The translations under genes were made by a program, and so were the position numbers. The notes below the pieces were generated by a model, which saw only the letters and a list, made by a program, of their open reading frames with translations, was not told the origin of the DNA and made no database searches. Positions 1 through 11,086 of a DNA stretch of 64,000 bases are shown here, piece after piece. This DNA is from Kappaphycus alvarezii (lineage: Eukaryota; Rhodophyta; Florideophyceae; Gigartinales; Solieriaceae). The stretch spans positions 1 to 64,000 of the forward strand of contig NADL03000746.1 of NCBI GenBank assembly GCA_002205965.3. Reading direction: 5' to 3'. Every line of letters starts with the position of its first letter. Position 1 is the stretch's first letter.

Positions 1-790
1 AATAGCTTGGTCATCTCCATTTTCTGTTCCACTTGTTGGTAAAGTGCATTCTGCGCATCCAGGGAAGCTTCATGACGCGTAAGAGCTCTTGAAGGCATGC
101 AGCTTGGTGGAGAATGAGGCATCCGATCCAAGTTTTCGCCAGATCCACTCCCCGAAAGGAATGGAAGAATGGATGTAGCAGCTCCCACGAAACCTTCCAT
201 TCAGTATACGATCTATGTGATTCCCCATTCGTATCCCTTAAATTTCAGTGGTACAGGAATCTCCCTAAATGGGAATTTCGCAGAGAGGCAGCGGTATTGT
301 CGCTTTTATGCGAGTTACATATCCACGGCTGCCGACGTCCCATCTGAAGAAGAAGATTGATTGTACTTTCCTTCACAAAATGTGGCAATTCACAACTGTT
401 GGAGCTTGAGAAGGACCTGTCTTGTAATAAACAAGCATCAATTCGGGTAGGAAGTTGTGTGTGAGTAATAGACGAATGTCGTCCCTTAAAAACCGCAGAA
501 AGTGGCCATGTGTTCGAGTAGGACGAGTTCTGGAAGATTGGAAATAGTACAAAAGGATACCACATACACTGGAGCCAGCAAGTTCGGTGGTGATAAACAT
601 TGCTGCTAGCGTATAGGTTTCAGTAGAGGTGAGTGAAAGGAAAGAGTGGGCGTGTGTTCTGTAAAAATTGTGGCAGGTCGGCCAGATAAATGAGTGGGTG
701 TGCGATAAGAGTTGGAGACGGGTAAGTCGGGGCGGTATGGAAAGGTGGCCGGGGTGTGAAAGAGCGTTGATTAAGAATGGGGCATGGGAA
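1..790. other. No recognisable gene
   Basis: I find no frame with recognisable protein features here. The open frames are short, overlap on both strands and carry no motif I know. The stretch may be the edge of the decayed region that continues to about 8.9 kb, but nothing in it supports a specific call. Confidence 0.5.
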
Positions 791-847
791 GAGAAGAGTG
801 ATGACGTTGACCTGTAATTTTCTGCATAATCTGAAAAATTCAGAACA

Positions 848-891
848 CACGTGTAAGTCGAAAAAATTCAAATTACACGTGGACACACGTG
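848..891. promoter_or_regulatory. Clustered CACGTG (G-box-like) motifs, copy 1
   Basis: Three CACGTG hexamers lie at 848, 876 and 886. The first two enclose an A/T-rich core containing AAAAAATT, so the arrangement is nearly palindromic. Equivalent paired motifs occur near 4127-4160, 5154-5187 and, more weakly, 8800-8832. This copy is about 300 bases upstream of the plus-strand coding region starting at 1193. CACGTG is the classical core bound by bZIP and bHLH factors; a promoter role here is inferred. Confidence 0.4.
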
Positions 892-974
892 GACATGAAA
901 ATAGATATATACCACGCCCATCCTTCCACTTAAACACTGCGAGTCCCAGTCCCATCGCTACCAAAATCCATCCA

Positions 975-1110
975 TGTACATTCACCTTCTGCTTTACCAT
1001 CCATCTTCTTTACCATCTATCTTCCTGCTTTACCATCCATCTTCCTCCTCTACCATCCATCTTCCTCCTCCAACATCCATCTACATTCAGCCTCCTCCTT
1101 TACCATCTCC
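975..1110. repeat. Pyrimidine-rich imperfect tandem repeat
   Basis: Units of about 19-21 bases containing TTTACCATCCATCTTCCT recur imperfectly at least five times. It is a minisatellite-like tract between the CACGTG cluster and the downstream coding region. Confidence 0.65.
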
Positions 1111-1192
1111 CCATGTTTTCCAAACTCACCAACATCTCTAACAGTAAGAGCTTGAGTGGCATTCTCTCTTCAATGACGATAGTCGCACGATG

Positions 1193-2731
1193 ATGGAGCC
1201 TGGAACCCCGCAAGCCCTTCTCCTTGCTGAATATCTCCCAAAAATTTACGTTGGCGCTGTACAGATCCCCGTCTGTTCTTCTCAAAGGGCAAAGAATTCC
1301 CAATTCAATACCTGGTTTCGTCACTCGATCCCTGAAAATGAACTCCGCCTAGTGGACACGACATCACGAACGGAGTACAGCTTGGATGTCCAGTGCTACG
1401 AGAACAAAAACTCTTTACTTAGTGGACTATTCGGGAGAAAATGGATCAAAACTTCAAACTCAACCTAATATGCTAAAATTGAAAAAATTCGAAGACGGCG
1501 ACATTCGCCCCGGAAAGGAGGCAGCGATGATTTGGATAGGGACTCTTGCAGTGTGCCGCTTCGTTCTGACACGTGCATTTCTCACCGTGTGCGTATTGCG
1601 AAGGCGAATCGTGATCACTGGATCGCAAACTGCCTATGAAAGGATGCAAGACGCAAAATCAATGGGTGATGTGGTATCCGTCCGCTACCCCTCGATCGCT
1701 CGTGAAGTGGATTGAGTTTCTTTCAAAGGAAGGGACGAACCGCTGAACATATTACCGTCCTAGAAGGTTTCTACAGGTTCACGCTTCCCAGTCAGGGCCC
1801 TAAGGAGCTCATGAGAGTCGTTTTTGACGAAGAGCCCCTGACTCAAATGGACTTCAAGCTTACGAAGTGGAGCAAGGATCCAGCCGATTCCTTCAAATCA
1901 CGCTCCCCTTGAATATTGACGTTCCCAAGTCTTCCTCTCCGCCAGGGGCGTCAGTTTTCTCCTTTAATGAGGGTGGACTGCTTCGTGCTTCCCCTAAATC
2001 CTTTAATTTTTTCTGGATGTCTCGGCCCATATCGATCCGCAGTGCATGGTTCTAATGCCTCCGATCGTTTTCATCGTTCATGAAGAAGTTGAAAGTAGAC
2101 CAAAGGGCAGCCGGCGTTGAGAGGAACGCTGTGGACAACCTCCAACAAATCATATCATCTTTTACCTGGGTTCATTATGGGGTCAAAAATCGGTTGGAAT
2201 GAAAACCATTCCAAGCTGAAGAAGTGTCGTCGAAAGCGCGTCCGGTCTCAGGGTCCACCGTTCCCAAAGCAGTAAAGGACCCAAAATGACACTACGAATA
2301 GTTTGCGAGAAGTTTCTGCTGTTCATGAAGCGTCTAAGGAAAGGTTTTCCGAAAAAGGGACTACTAAGTCATCGGCACCCGCAAATCTACTCTCAAGAAA
2401 ATACGCCCCAAGAAGAGACCTTTCCAAAGAGACACAGCAGGTACCTCTGGCTCTCTAAACTTAAACGGAGCAAAAAAGGTTCAGTTTTAAGACCACAGCT
2501 CAGAGGAAAAATGGATCGCCACCGGGTGAGAGTGATGCCCAGTCAAGCAGGAAAGAAATTGTTCACAAGAAACCTGTGATGAAAACGAAATCCGCGATAA
2601 GCCGAGGTCCTCCTAAGGATAATAGGAGCGAATGTTCCTCTCAAAAGAGCTCCGAGAGCGATGAGAGTAGTTATATGGACTTTGACGAAGAAGTGGATCG
2701 TCTAATTGACGAAGAATTGAATAAGCTGTAA
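1193..2731 (+). pseudogene. Unassigned coding region ending in a basic-then-acidic tail, probably decayed
   Basis: Coding-like sequence runs along the plus strand in more than one frame. It opens near 1193 (MEPGTPQALLLAEYLPK) and ends at a TAA at 2729-2731. The last ~100 codons are clean and low-complexity: a Lys/Arg/Ser-rich stretch followed by an acidic end, DFDEEVDRLIDEELNKL. Such tails are common in nuclear proteins, but I recognise no domain. The frame changes between about 1400 and 2480 mean that the gene is either broken or carries short introns I cannot place. The CACGTG cluster at 848 could be its promoter. It converges with the minus-strand remnant at 2800-3985. Confidence 0.35.
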
Positions 2732-2799
2732 CTGTTAGTTTTGTATTAAATTAATTTACTCTTCTTCTCTTCACTGCCCAAATGTACATTCATTTCGGT

Positions 2800-3985
2800 A
2801 GTTTGACGACGTTTCTGTGTGTGAGAACTGTCATTCTATTCTCATTTCTGTAAAGTTTGGAGAAGAAGTGATAAATCTATGTGCTGGGACTCCCTTGAAT
2901 GTGATAATGCCTGTTCCTCCCAAAAGTCTCTTCCACGCCGCGGTTCCCCGGATCGACTGGACCGTAGAGGAATATTTCCGTAGCCTCCTCGAGGAAGAAT
3001 GCTTCAATAACTTGCGTTTTATACCTGAAACCCCAGTCCAGAAGGCGTTTGCGTTCATCTCTTGGTGCTCGTACCTCTAGACGGGCTAGAAACTCGGCTG
3101 TTGCTCCAACGATCATATCCCGTAATGATATGGGGATGTACGTAGATCCCTCTCCTCCAAAAAGCTAGTTTCGCCAGGTCATCCTTCCTAGTTTCTTGCA
3201 TGAAAGGTATGGACAAATAGAACCCTGCAATATGGGGATATACTTGTTCTAGATTACCTTTTGCTCACCTTGATACCTCCAACCACAAATGCTCAAACGA
3301 AGACCTAAGACAACGTGGTTTTGCCGATGGATACCACACCCAGAACCTGTTCGAATTTCTCAAGCTTTTCCGCACTGGCGCCACAACAGGGTATATTTTT
3401 CGTACAGACTTTACTACGCTAATGTCGATTGAACGAGTCGAAGAGCGAGACCGGCAATCCATTTTTCACATGGGCTCATCTCGCTCAACTTCTTCTTCGT
3501 AATTCTGGCAGATCCAATATTCTGGCCTGATAAAAATTCCTTCCTGTGGAAGCCCAGATTTTTGCGATAAATGGACGAGATCCTTGGTCTCCTTGAACAA
3601 TGGATTTAGGCCAAGCCTCCAAACTCCCACCGGTGTAGTCAATGAGACGCATCCCGGGGCTTCATCAGCCCCTAAACCACCACTCATGACAAATGGCGAA
3701 TTTTCTGGAGTCACAGGACCCACCATCGTCACTTGGGGAAGTGTACCAAATTTGTGATACCTCTCCAAGTCAATTTCACCCGCACAGCGTCTGGAAGACT
3801 TTGGTGTTGCTCAACCGATCCTGGGGAATCAGGATCGCTGTCGAAGAGGACGCAGACGGGAACTGTCTTTGCGGGTTGCCTCAGCGTAGTGTAAAGAACA
3901 TGTCCAAATTTGGAGGGAGAATATGTTAGGGAATAGCGATTTGAAATCAAACTGGGTCTGATGTAGTGGCTATTTATTGACACTC
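2800..3985 (-). pseudogene. Unassigned minus-strand coding remnant
   Basis: Three minus-strand pieces (3983-3729, 3768-3466 and 3116-2877) look like one decayed protein. The overlap around 3750 is a simple change of frame. The pieces hold ordinary mixed-composition sequence such as TVPVCVLFDSDPDSPG and ERKRLLDWGFRYKTQVIEAF rather than low complexity. I recognise no family. It lies just downstream of the paired CACGTG motif at 4127-4160, which would be about 140 bases upstream of its first piece, and it converges on the plus-strand region ending at 2731. Confidence 0.3.
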
Positions 3986-4112
3986 TTCAGCGGCGCAATG
4001 CATTTCCAATAGAGCAGAGGTATTGCGCGGGAAAGCACGTCGAGGAGTCTTCACCCGGCAGATTTACCGGGATAAGATAATTGCACCATGGGTAAAACCA
4101 AATCATTATACA

Positions 4113-4200
4113 GAGAGCCTTTTTGCCACGTGTAATTGGAAATTTTTTGAAATACACGTGTCCACAGGCACTAGAAAAGTAAGCTCTCTAACTGTTTACT
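4113..4200 (+). repeat. Dispersed repeat R1, copy 1, with paired CACGTG
   Basis: GAGAGCCTTTTTGCCACGTG begins a ~90-base unit that is repeated in the same orientation at 5139-5240 and, in its second half, at 51757-51850. It holds CACGTG at 4127-4132 and 4155-4160 around an AATTTTTTGAAA-type core. The following AAGCTC-TCTAACTGTTT segment is also shared. It may be a terminal repeat of a small element or a duplicated promoter. Confidence 0.6.
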
Positions 4201-4683
4201 GCACTGTAACTTAACATGAAAAACCTTTTTTCCAGTAAGAATTTCGGCCTTCCAAAACATATACCTTTCCAAAATGTAACGGAAACTGTCAGGAGAGCAT
4301 ATCTTTGCGGTTACTCTTCCATTAAAAATGATATGCGACTTGGTATGGGCATAAAAAGGTAAATCAGGCAAAAGTTTCGGCGTTATGACGAAACTCTGTG
4401 GTGCATTCTCCTTTTCGGCATCCTCAAACATCATTCTCATTATTCTTCCCTCATTCACGTAATCCAGCCCTTGATTCAATTCATCCACAAACACAAATGG
4501 TGGCAACTTTAGGGATTTTCGGGGTTTTTTGACAAAGATGGGGTGACTGACGCGAGCATCTGCACAAGGGACTAAAAATGTTTTAATGTTGGCAAAACTC
4601 CGTCTCGAGCTCGTCTTTCCCACAAGGTCGCGCACTTGGATCAAGAAATTCCGGAATGATAGGACGACTAGTCTACGAATCAA
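4171..4683 (-). pseudogene. SMC5: SMC5 C-terminal ATPase fragment
   Basis: The 170-residue frame contains FVFVDELNQGLD, the SMC5 form of the Walker B/D-loop region (VDEINQGMD in typical SMC5), followed by KENAPQSFVITPKLLPDL, which matches the SMC5 C-terminal 'ITPKLL' signature. SMC5 pairs with SMC6 in a DNA-repair cohesin-like complex. The Walker A lobe, coiled coils and the signature motif before Walker B are absent, and the first ~70 residues do not resemble SMC5. This is therefore a detached 3' fragment, not a working gene. Its last ~95 bases recur at 62692-62788, so it has been copied or captured. It is overlapped by repeat R1. Confidence 0.7.
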
Positions 4684-5138
4684 CCGTGGAATGACGGAAG
4701 TTCCTGCAGATCCATGCTGGCGCTTCCTCTATCAGTTGCCCTCACTCCATCCTTCCCTCTTGCATCAAGCCTCTCAACTCATTTCCACCCACCTCACCCT
4801 CACCAAAGGCACTGACACGTCACTTCCACTAAACTCCGTTGCTGTGCCACAGCAGTAGAGTAGCCCAATGTCATCAAACACGTTGCCTTGGTTGCCGAAG
4901 AGCCGCCTCAACAAGGAAACGTGCTGCTTCACTGCGCTAAGTGCTGCAGAAAAATGCCTGAAACAGTTAGACAGCGATACCGACAACTCGATTGGGACGA
5001 CTGGACCCCTAATTTTGCCGTTTGGTACACAAAACCATTGATGTAACCCAGCGAAAGGATGATAGTCCAGGAGTTTTCAAGACCGCCACCGGTTAGGAGG
5101 TTTTTCTTACCATATCTCGTCACATAACCCCTGTTTAC
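4684..5138. other. No recognisable gene
   Basis: The short open frames on both strands show no family resemblance. The stretch simply separates the SMC5 fragment from the second R1 copy. Confidence 0.45.
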
Positions 5139-5265
5139 AGGGAGCCTTTTTGCCACGTGTAATTGGCAATTTTTTGGAATACACGTGTCATGGTGCTCTG
5201 AAAAATAAGCTCTTCTAACTTAACTGTTTGGTTGCGAGTTGTTTACCCTTTAGCACCTCCCCATT
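5139..5265 (+). repeat. Dispersed repeat R1, copy 2, with paired CACGTG
   Basis: This is a direct repeat of 4113-4200, about 1 kb away. CACGTG lies at 5154-5159 and 5182-5187. The downstream part (GGTGCTCTGAAAAATAAGCT and on to TTTACCCTTTAGCACCTC) is nearly identical to 51770-51850, so the repeat is longer than the CACGTG core. Confidence 0.65.
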
Positions 5266-5955
5266 GCTTCGGATTACATTCTTTACTCCCAAGTTGATGA
5301 CACGCTAAGTGAATGTGTAACTTGCTCCATAGTCTACTAGTAGTTCTACAGCACACATATAGGACATTCGTAGCATTGTTTGGACTTCAACAGTTTCCAA
5401 TAGCTTGGGGTACAACATCGGAACAACAAGGTTTCTTTTTTAGCGCTTTCGTTCCTTCTGAGTATATTTCCGTGAGCTGTGCGGGGTCCAGCTGCCGTTC
5501 GTAGACAACGCAACTGCCGTCACTGTTGTGGTTGAATTTAGAAGCTAGGCTATCGTCATGGAAAAAGAGCCAGTACAGCTTATCTGTTATACCCTTACAA
5601 ACAGCTCCCGCTGTTCAAACGGCGATAGGCGATGCTTGTGATCCTTGACGCCACTCTCTGAGTCAACTAAATATGCCTGCCCAAGAACCAATGGCAAAGG
5701 CCTTTCCCCACGCTGGATTATTTCCTGGCCTGCTCCTTCGAAATGAAAGCGCCAAGTTCCACCGGAGTTCCATCATCGTTGAACCTCTTGTAACAGTCTG
5801 ACTCTGATGTAGGGGTTTCTTACTTAGAAAAATGCTTACATGTCCTTCAACCAATTTCGGAAATCACTCTATCCGACTGATGCAGTGTCATCAAAAAGGA
5901 ACAGAAACAGATTTCAAGGTTATCTCTTTCAGGATGGCGGTTGAAAGCACCTTCA
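5266..5955. other. No recognisable gene
   Basis: I see no supported coding sequence, RNA gene or repeat in this stretch. It lies directly downstream of the minus-strand ParB-like remnant and may hold its 3' end. Confidence 0.4.
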
Positions 5956-8577
5956 TTATTTTCCAAGGACCGAATGACCACCACAATGGCACTTCTTCAG
6001 GATAATAGATCTCAACGCCTCGAAGACCCCAATTGATGTCGACCTCCGGCCATCGAACACCCATGCCATGACCTTTCGGAAAACTGTCGGAGATGATGGA
6101 CGGGTCACGGTGAGAAATTCCTTGAGAACCTCCGTATCCTCGCCGGTGACGTCGAGAATTTTATAACGAGGGAATCTCTGCATGATTTTGCTAAACTCCA
6201 ATTTGAGAAATGCGTGAAGGTCACTTTCTAAACCCTCGGAGCTCAACGACTGAATTTTAAGCGATGTTTGGATCTCAGGGATATTAGCGTAAACCAAAAA
6301 GTGGCAGATGCATGTCGAAGCAATATTCGACAAAGACCCATCGAACTCTGGCGAGACAACGATCGTCTGAGAGTATAATTTAAGCTTTCCATTTCCAAAT
6401 GACTTCTCAGGAGACATAACGGCAGTCTCGTTCATTGTTATGGCATACTCCATGTTATAGTTCTTAAGGAAAATCTCTTCAAGTACTTCGGAGACAGTAT
6501 GTCCGTAGCAGTTATCATAGGACTTGAAGAAGCCAATCCACTTCGCTCCATTGTGGAGAGGTTCCGGCTCGATTTCGAGAATTCTCTCTTCATGCTGCGA
6601 TACCTGAACGATTTCGATTTGTTGTAGGTATTTATCAGCCAGCTCGAGACAGTTTGAGGCGCACGCAATTTTGCGTCGAACTTCTGGATCAATACGTCCA
6701 CATGAACTCGACGGTTGAGGGTAGGCTCAGATGCCCGTTTTCCCGGGAAGTTCTTTCGTTTGGCCTTTTGCGAGGGGACCTGTTCGCGCTGCGTCTTGAC
6801 CTCATTACTGCGATGGGAATCGCAGAAGTCCCTTTTAGAGCGCAGCCTTTCGCTACTCCGAGTCTTTCTAACACTTAAATGAGTATTTTCTCGGTGCCTG
6901 CGGGCGCTTGAAGGCAGAATCATAATTGCAGCATCGTCTTCGGTTCGGTCTGCAACCTCTTCATCAGCTTCCTCACGTGCTGGCATATGCATCTTCACTT
7001 TCTCCACGTTCCGAACATCAAGACACTCTCGTCCGTGCTTCCAACGCTATCATCAGATATTTGAAGAATCTTTTCCTCCCCATAACTTCTTTTGACGTAA
7101 GATGTACCACCTTTGCGACCGAGGCGCGTTCTCCTTACTTTCAAAATAGGTTCCACCACCTCGAGCTTTGGATTGGTATCCACGGTGTTTTGGGGGATCG
7201 GAGCACAATGACGTTGGGACTACTCCCCGTTGGTATGTATTCGGAGATCGTTTCGGTGATTTCTCAGCAGCCTCTAGAGATTTCCCCTCAACAATTACGT
7301 CAGATACGTCATGACTTTCGACTCGCATTTTCTTTTTTGGAGGGGATGTTGCTTCATCTGGCTTCTTTGTGCCCTTCCCAATTTTCATGCCACGAGCTGG
7401 TGAGGAAAGACGAGACTGGATGGAGTCGAATAGATGTTTTGCTGGTGCAAGATCTTCACAAGCAAATTCGACCGAACCACACCCTGAACACCTCGCGAAA
7501 TTTAGAATGAGCTTGTTCCAAGTCTTGATCAAATGGGGCAGTGGAAGAAATCGAAGTCACAAAAAGCGCCCAAAAATTTTCTGTGCATCTGATAGACTGT
7601 TCTTTTCGGCTTTCCATCTCGGTAGTATATCCAGCATAGCGATCGTAATGCTGCTGGATACCCTTTCAAGAACTCCCGCGGCGCTTAAGGAGCCATTTTT
7701 CTTGTGAACCTGCCGGTAGACAACAACAATAGCGGCGAACACAAATCCTTGCATAGCCAACATCAAACGGGAATGAGAATACATAGAAGCTGCGTAAGAG
7801 ATGAGCAAAGTGCGCTCTTTCTTCCCCTTCGCATCATCGTCAATGTGATGGTACCAGGCGAAAAAGCATGCAAAAGAGTCCATAGCATTTGTTTCCCCTG
7901 TCCTGATGTTAGATAGGGAGAAGAGGCCCAAAGAGCGCCAACGCTGGATCACTCTCTGTGAAAGGGAGTAATGCAGGCATTCAAATGCTTCAGAACGGAT
8001 ACCTGTTTCTTCGACAACCTCATCGCAGAATGTAATTGCTCCTTGGACTTCTGGCCTCTCAAACAGATCAACTCGTCGAGAAAGCACGGAACTGACGATT
8101 TTGCAATGCGAGATGCGTTGTAAGACATCACTAAGGCCTGGCTTGTAGGTATATTGAGGAAAACATCAAAGTACAATACGTTTCCAGTATGTCATCCCGA
8201 TCTGAGAAGGCCTGAACAATGCTCCTGTGTCGGTGACGGCCATCAATAAAAATGAATTCTTTCAGATCCGACTCGGCGTCCGCTTGTGAGGTGCATAGAT
8301 CTATGGATGGAAGTGCTTCTAATTCCCTGGCGCTCAAGTTCCAAACCATTCCCTTCATAGAGCCGGGCGCGACATCGTTGAAGTGAGCTCTATGCGAAGT
8401 CTTGATTCCCATGATAAATGTTCCTCTCTTCGCTTGGTCAAAACCAAAACTTTTCATGTCCTCCGCAATAACCTCGACAGTGGCATTATCGACAGGACGA
8501 AGAGCCTTCTCTGACATCGCATCGGATATGATGTTGAGCTGCTTGATGCTAAAACAGGCACGGAACATTTGCGCCAT
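5956..8577 (-). pseudogene. ParB-like (DGxHR) protein remnant with basic nuclear-type region
   Basis: Coding-like sequence runs along the minus strand for 2.6 kb in several frames. The first 148 residues (8577-8131) contain RPVDNATVEVIAEDMKSFGF and then EFIFIDGRHRHRSIVQAF. This order, with its DGxHR-type motif, resembles the ParB/sulfiredoxin-like nuclease fold. A possible helix-turn-helix (MRLSKKQVSVLKHL) follows near 8000. The middle is Lys/Arg-rich with nuclear-localisation-like clusters (KKPDEATSPPKKKMR, near 7370). The last part (6600-5956) is globular-looking but unassigned. Frame changes in several places mean that it is broken or intron-bearing. It could be a host gene or a transposon protein. 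A single CACGTG with a degenerate partner lies at 8800-8832, about 230 bases upstream. Confidence 0.45.
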
Positions 8578-8944
8578 TTGGAAGAGAGATGTTTAGAGAG
8601 GTATGCAACGAGTTAAGTTAGTAGAGAAATAAAATCTGTTGATTCTGATATAGGTGCGGGTGGAGATGCAGGGTAGATGTGGATATGTTTGGAGAGGAAG
8701 AAGGAAGAGACGGAAGAAAAACGTTGGACTTTAAGTACCCAAATTAATTGCAAGCGCAGACCCAAATCAAAGCAAATAGTAACTGACCATTGATTTTACA
8801 GTTGTAATTCTAAAAATTGTGATATACACGTGGCAACTGAAATCAGGAATGGAAGCCAAATTGAAAACCCCTAAATCCAAGAACCATAGGTGCAGCCTGC
8901 TCTGAACTCTCTCCATTGCAACCCGCCAGCTCTTGGCAGTTTTA
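8578..8944. promoter_or_regulatory. Upstream region of the ParB-like gene with a CACGTG motif
   Basis: CACGTG at 8827-8832 sits next to an A/T core (TTCTAAAAATTG) and a degenerate second half (CAGTTGTAATT), matching the layout of the paired motifs at 848, 4127 and 5154 in reverse orientation. No coding sequence is evident. Promoter function is inferred from position only. Confidence 0.3.
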
Positions 8945-10240
8945 TTTCGACGTTATGAACATTTTTTGGAAGTAGAACCGAAAATTACACACTACGAATA
9001 CCCCGCCGTATACGAGGACGTTATGGTCATTTTTATGTAAACAGAACCGGGAAAGACTTTGTATTTCGCAGAAAGTCGTTGTTGTCCAAAACCTCTTTCG
9101 CATGGTGAAATCATGTCAGATAGAAATGTGTCCGGATGATCTTCGCTGCCATTTATTTCAAAACACAATATACAAAAATGACGGCTCGCTCCAAATTCTC
9201 TCATTCCGAACTGAAATTTCAAGGCCATGAAAGGTAGGCTTTATGATCATTGTTTTGCAAGTAAGACCATAAATGGTAAACTACAATCTCTCTGTTGTAA
9301 TAAAGACCCTAAACCCCTGCCGTTTGTGATAGATTTCATGACCATTTTTATAGAAATAGAGCCTAGAATGACTCTCAAGTTCTATGAGCCTTGTAGGGGT
9401 CGAAAATCTCTTTACCATTGCTGCATCATGTCAGTTAGAAACAAGTGCGGATGGCCCTCAATGTCATTTATCCATAAGTCCATGTTTCTTAAGCAGTCCG
9501 TATGAACGTAAATGGCAAAATTCCTCCTTCCAACATGACTCTCCTTCCTAGATCGCGTAAGCCTTTGATATTCATTAGAACGATAAAAGCTCTCCGTCCA
9601 TGCTCGAAAGGCTCACACTGGGCGTCCCTTAAAAATTCATTTTTAGGACAATCGTTCCAACGGATTTCAAGGCATATATTCCCACCCCACCATTAGCCTG
9701 AGCCTCACATTACGAGCACCATGCAAATACTTACTAAGGTGATCTGCTGTATTCATCAGGTTGCAACTGAAAACACACGCATCAACTAAATTGAATAAAG
9801 ACCATAAGGTATTTGTACGTCACGTTTCTCATTTAGGAAGCATTGAACCAGCCAATGACTTGATTAAAGACAAATACATTCTCCAAATCCTTACATCCCG
9901 GACAACATCATACTTTTTCTACTCTTGTGATATAAGCAATCCGACGGATTTCAAGTCATATTTATCCCCAAATGGATCTAGTAAACACAAAAAGGTCGCT
10001 CTGTGTCATTTTTTTATCGACACCAATCACCGGAGCATTACATTCCACGCACCGAAAACAAGGCATACTAATACCAACTGCTCCATTTATCAGGATTTAG
10101 GAATCATTTCTCTACCAAATGGATTCAAGGATTCAATAAAGGCAAGACAGTATTCATTTTTTACTTTTCTCAGTTAGGAAGCAATTTATAAACAAATGCT
10201 TTGAGTGCGTCACCTATGTAAATTCAGCAGATCCTCGTGT
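8945..10240. repeat. Degenerate tandem array, ~300-base units
   Basis: Related segments recur with a spacing of about 280-340 bases. 9020-9165 aligns with 9336-9475 (shared CATTTTTAT...AACAGAACC and ATCATGTCAGATAGAAA-type blocks). 9657-9690 aligns with 9939-9970 (CGGATTTCAAG). 9751-9900 aligns with 10090-10230 (TTTAGGAAGCA). Similarity is partial, so the array is old. The short open frames inside it are probably by-products. Confidence 0.55.
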
Positions 10241-11086
10241 TCAGGAAACCTTACCCAATTTTTTACTACTGACGATTCCTTGCGTAGTTTTTCGGGTAAA
10301 AGCGAATTTGTATCCAGCTCACTTTACAAGGTCCCAAGAACACACTAAGAGCACATTGGATCACTTGTTCGCAAACAGAGCCGTCATCACTTCCGCTTGA
10401 AGAGCAAGTTTTTTGCATTGGCCACTTTTAAGTGGCCAATGCAGAGTTTGACTTGCAGCGTATCCAACAAAAACCCTACTAATAGGAACTGTTCGTTTTA
10501 TCGGGTTTCACTTCAATCTCAAAAAATGGATATAGTAGGGAAAATCAGGTAGCCCCGACTCATATCACTGCGTAGGTCATGATCGCAGCACACAAATATA
10601 ATATAGACGCTGAATACCACTATCAAGGGACCACCTCAGCACAAGATTCATGCTTTAGTTGAACAAACACTCCACAAAATCGAGTTTACCGTCAAAACCG
10701 CCTTAAAACATGGCAACACCACGAGTCTGCATGACGCTATCTTTGCACACTTTTTCATAAAATTGTTGTGATACAATGCCTATTACATTCATTTCTTAAG
10801 TATTGACGGGTTAATATAGGTCTGTAATCCATTTCCTAGAAAAAACGGCACAACCGCATCAAAAATAGGCAAAATCGACATTTTCGAAAAATTGTCATAA
10901 CCCAAAATATTTTCACTTCTAGGGCTTGAACTGTTGTTAGAAAGACAATGAAGCACTTCTGAACACTGTCGAAGACAATACAAGCCTTATCGGAACATAT
11001 AAATAACATGTGCAACAAATCCCCTCGGCCACCCAAATCTCCACCCGACCGGTAACTAAATCCCCTAAAACCCCTAAATCCCTAAT
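10241..11086. other. No gene; one strong hairpin
   Basis: Apart from the inverted repeat at 10415-10442 I see no supported feature. The minus-strand frames at 10789-11036 have no recognisable content. Confidence 0.45.
10415..10442. repeat. Perfect 13-bp inverted repeat with 2-base loop
   Basis: GCATTGGCCACTT is followed by TT and then its exact complement. Outer bases (GCAAGT and ACTTGC) are also complementary with a bulge, so a long stem is possible. No gene end lies close by, so a terminator role is not supported. It could be the centre of a foldback element. Confidence 0.75.
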
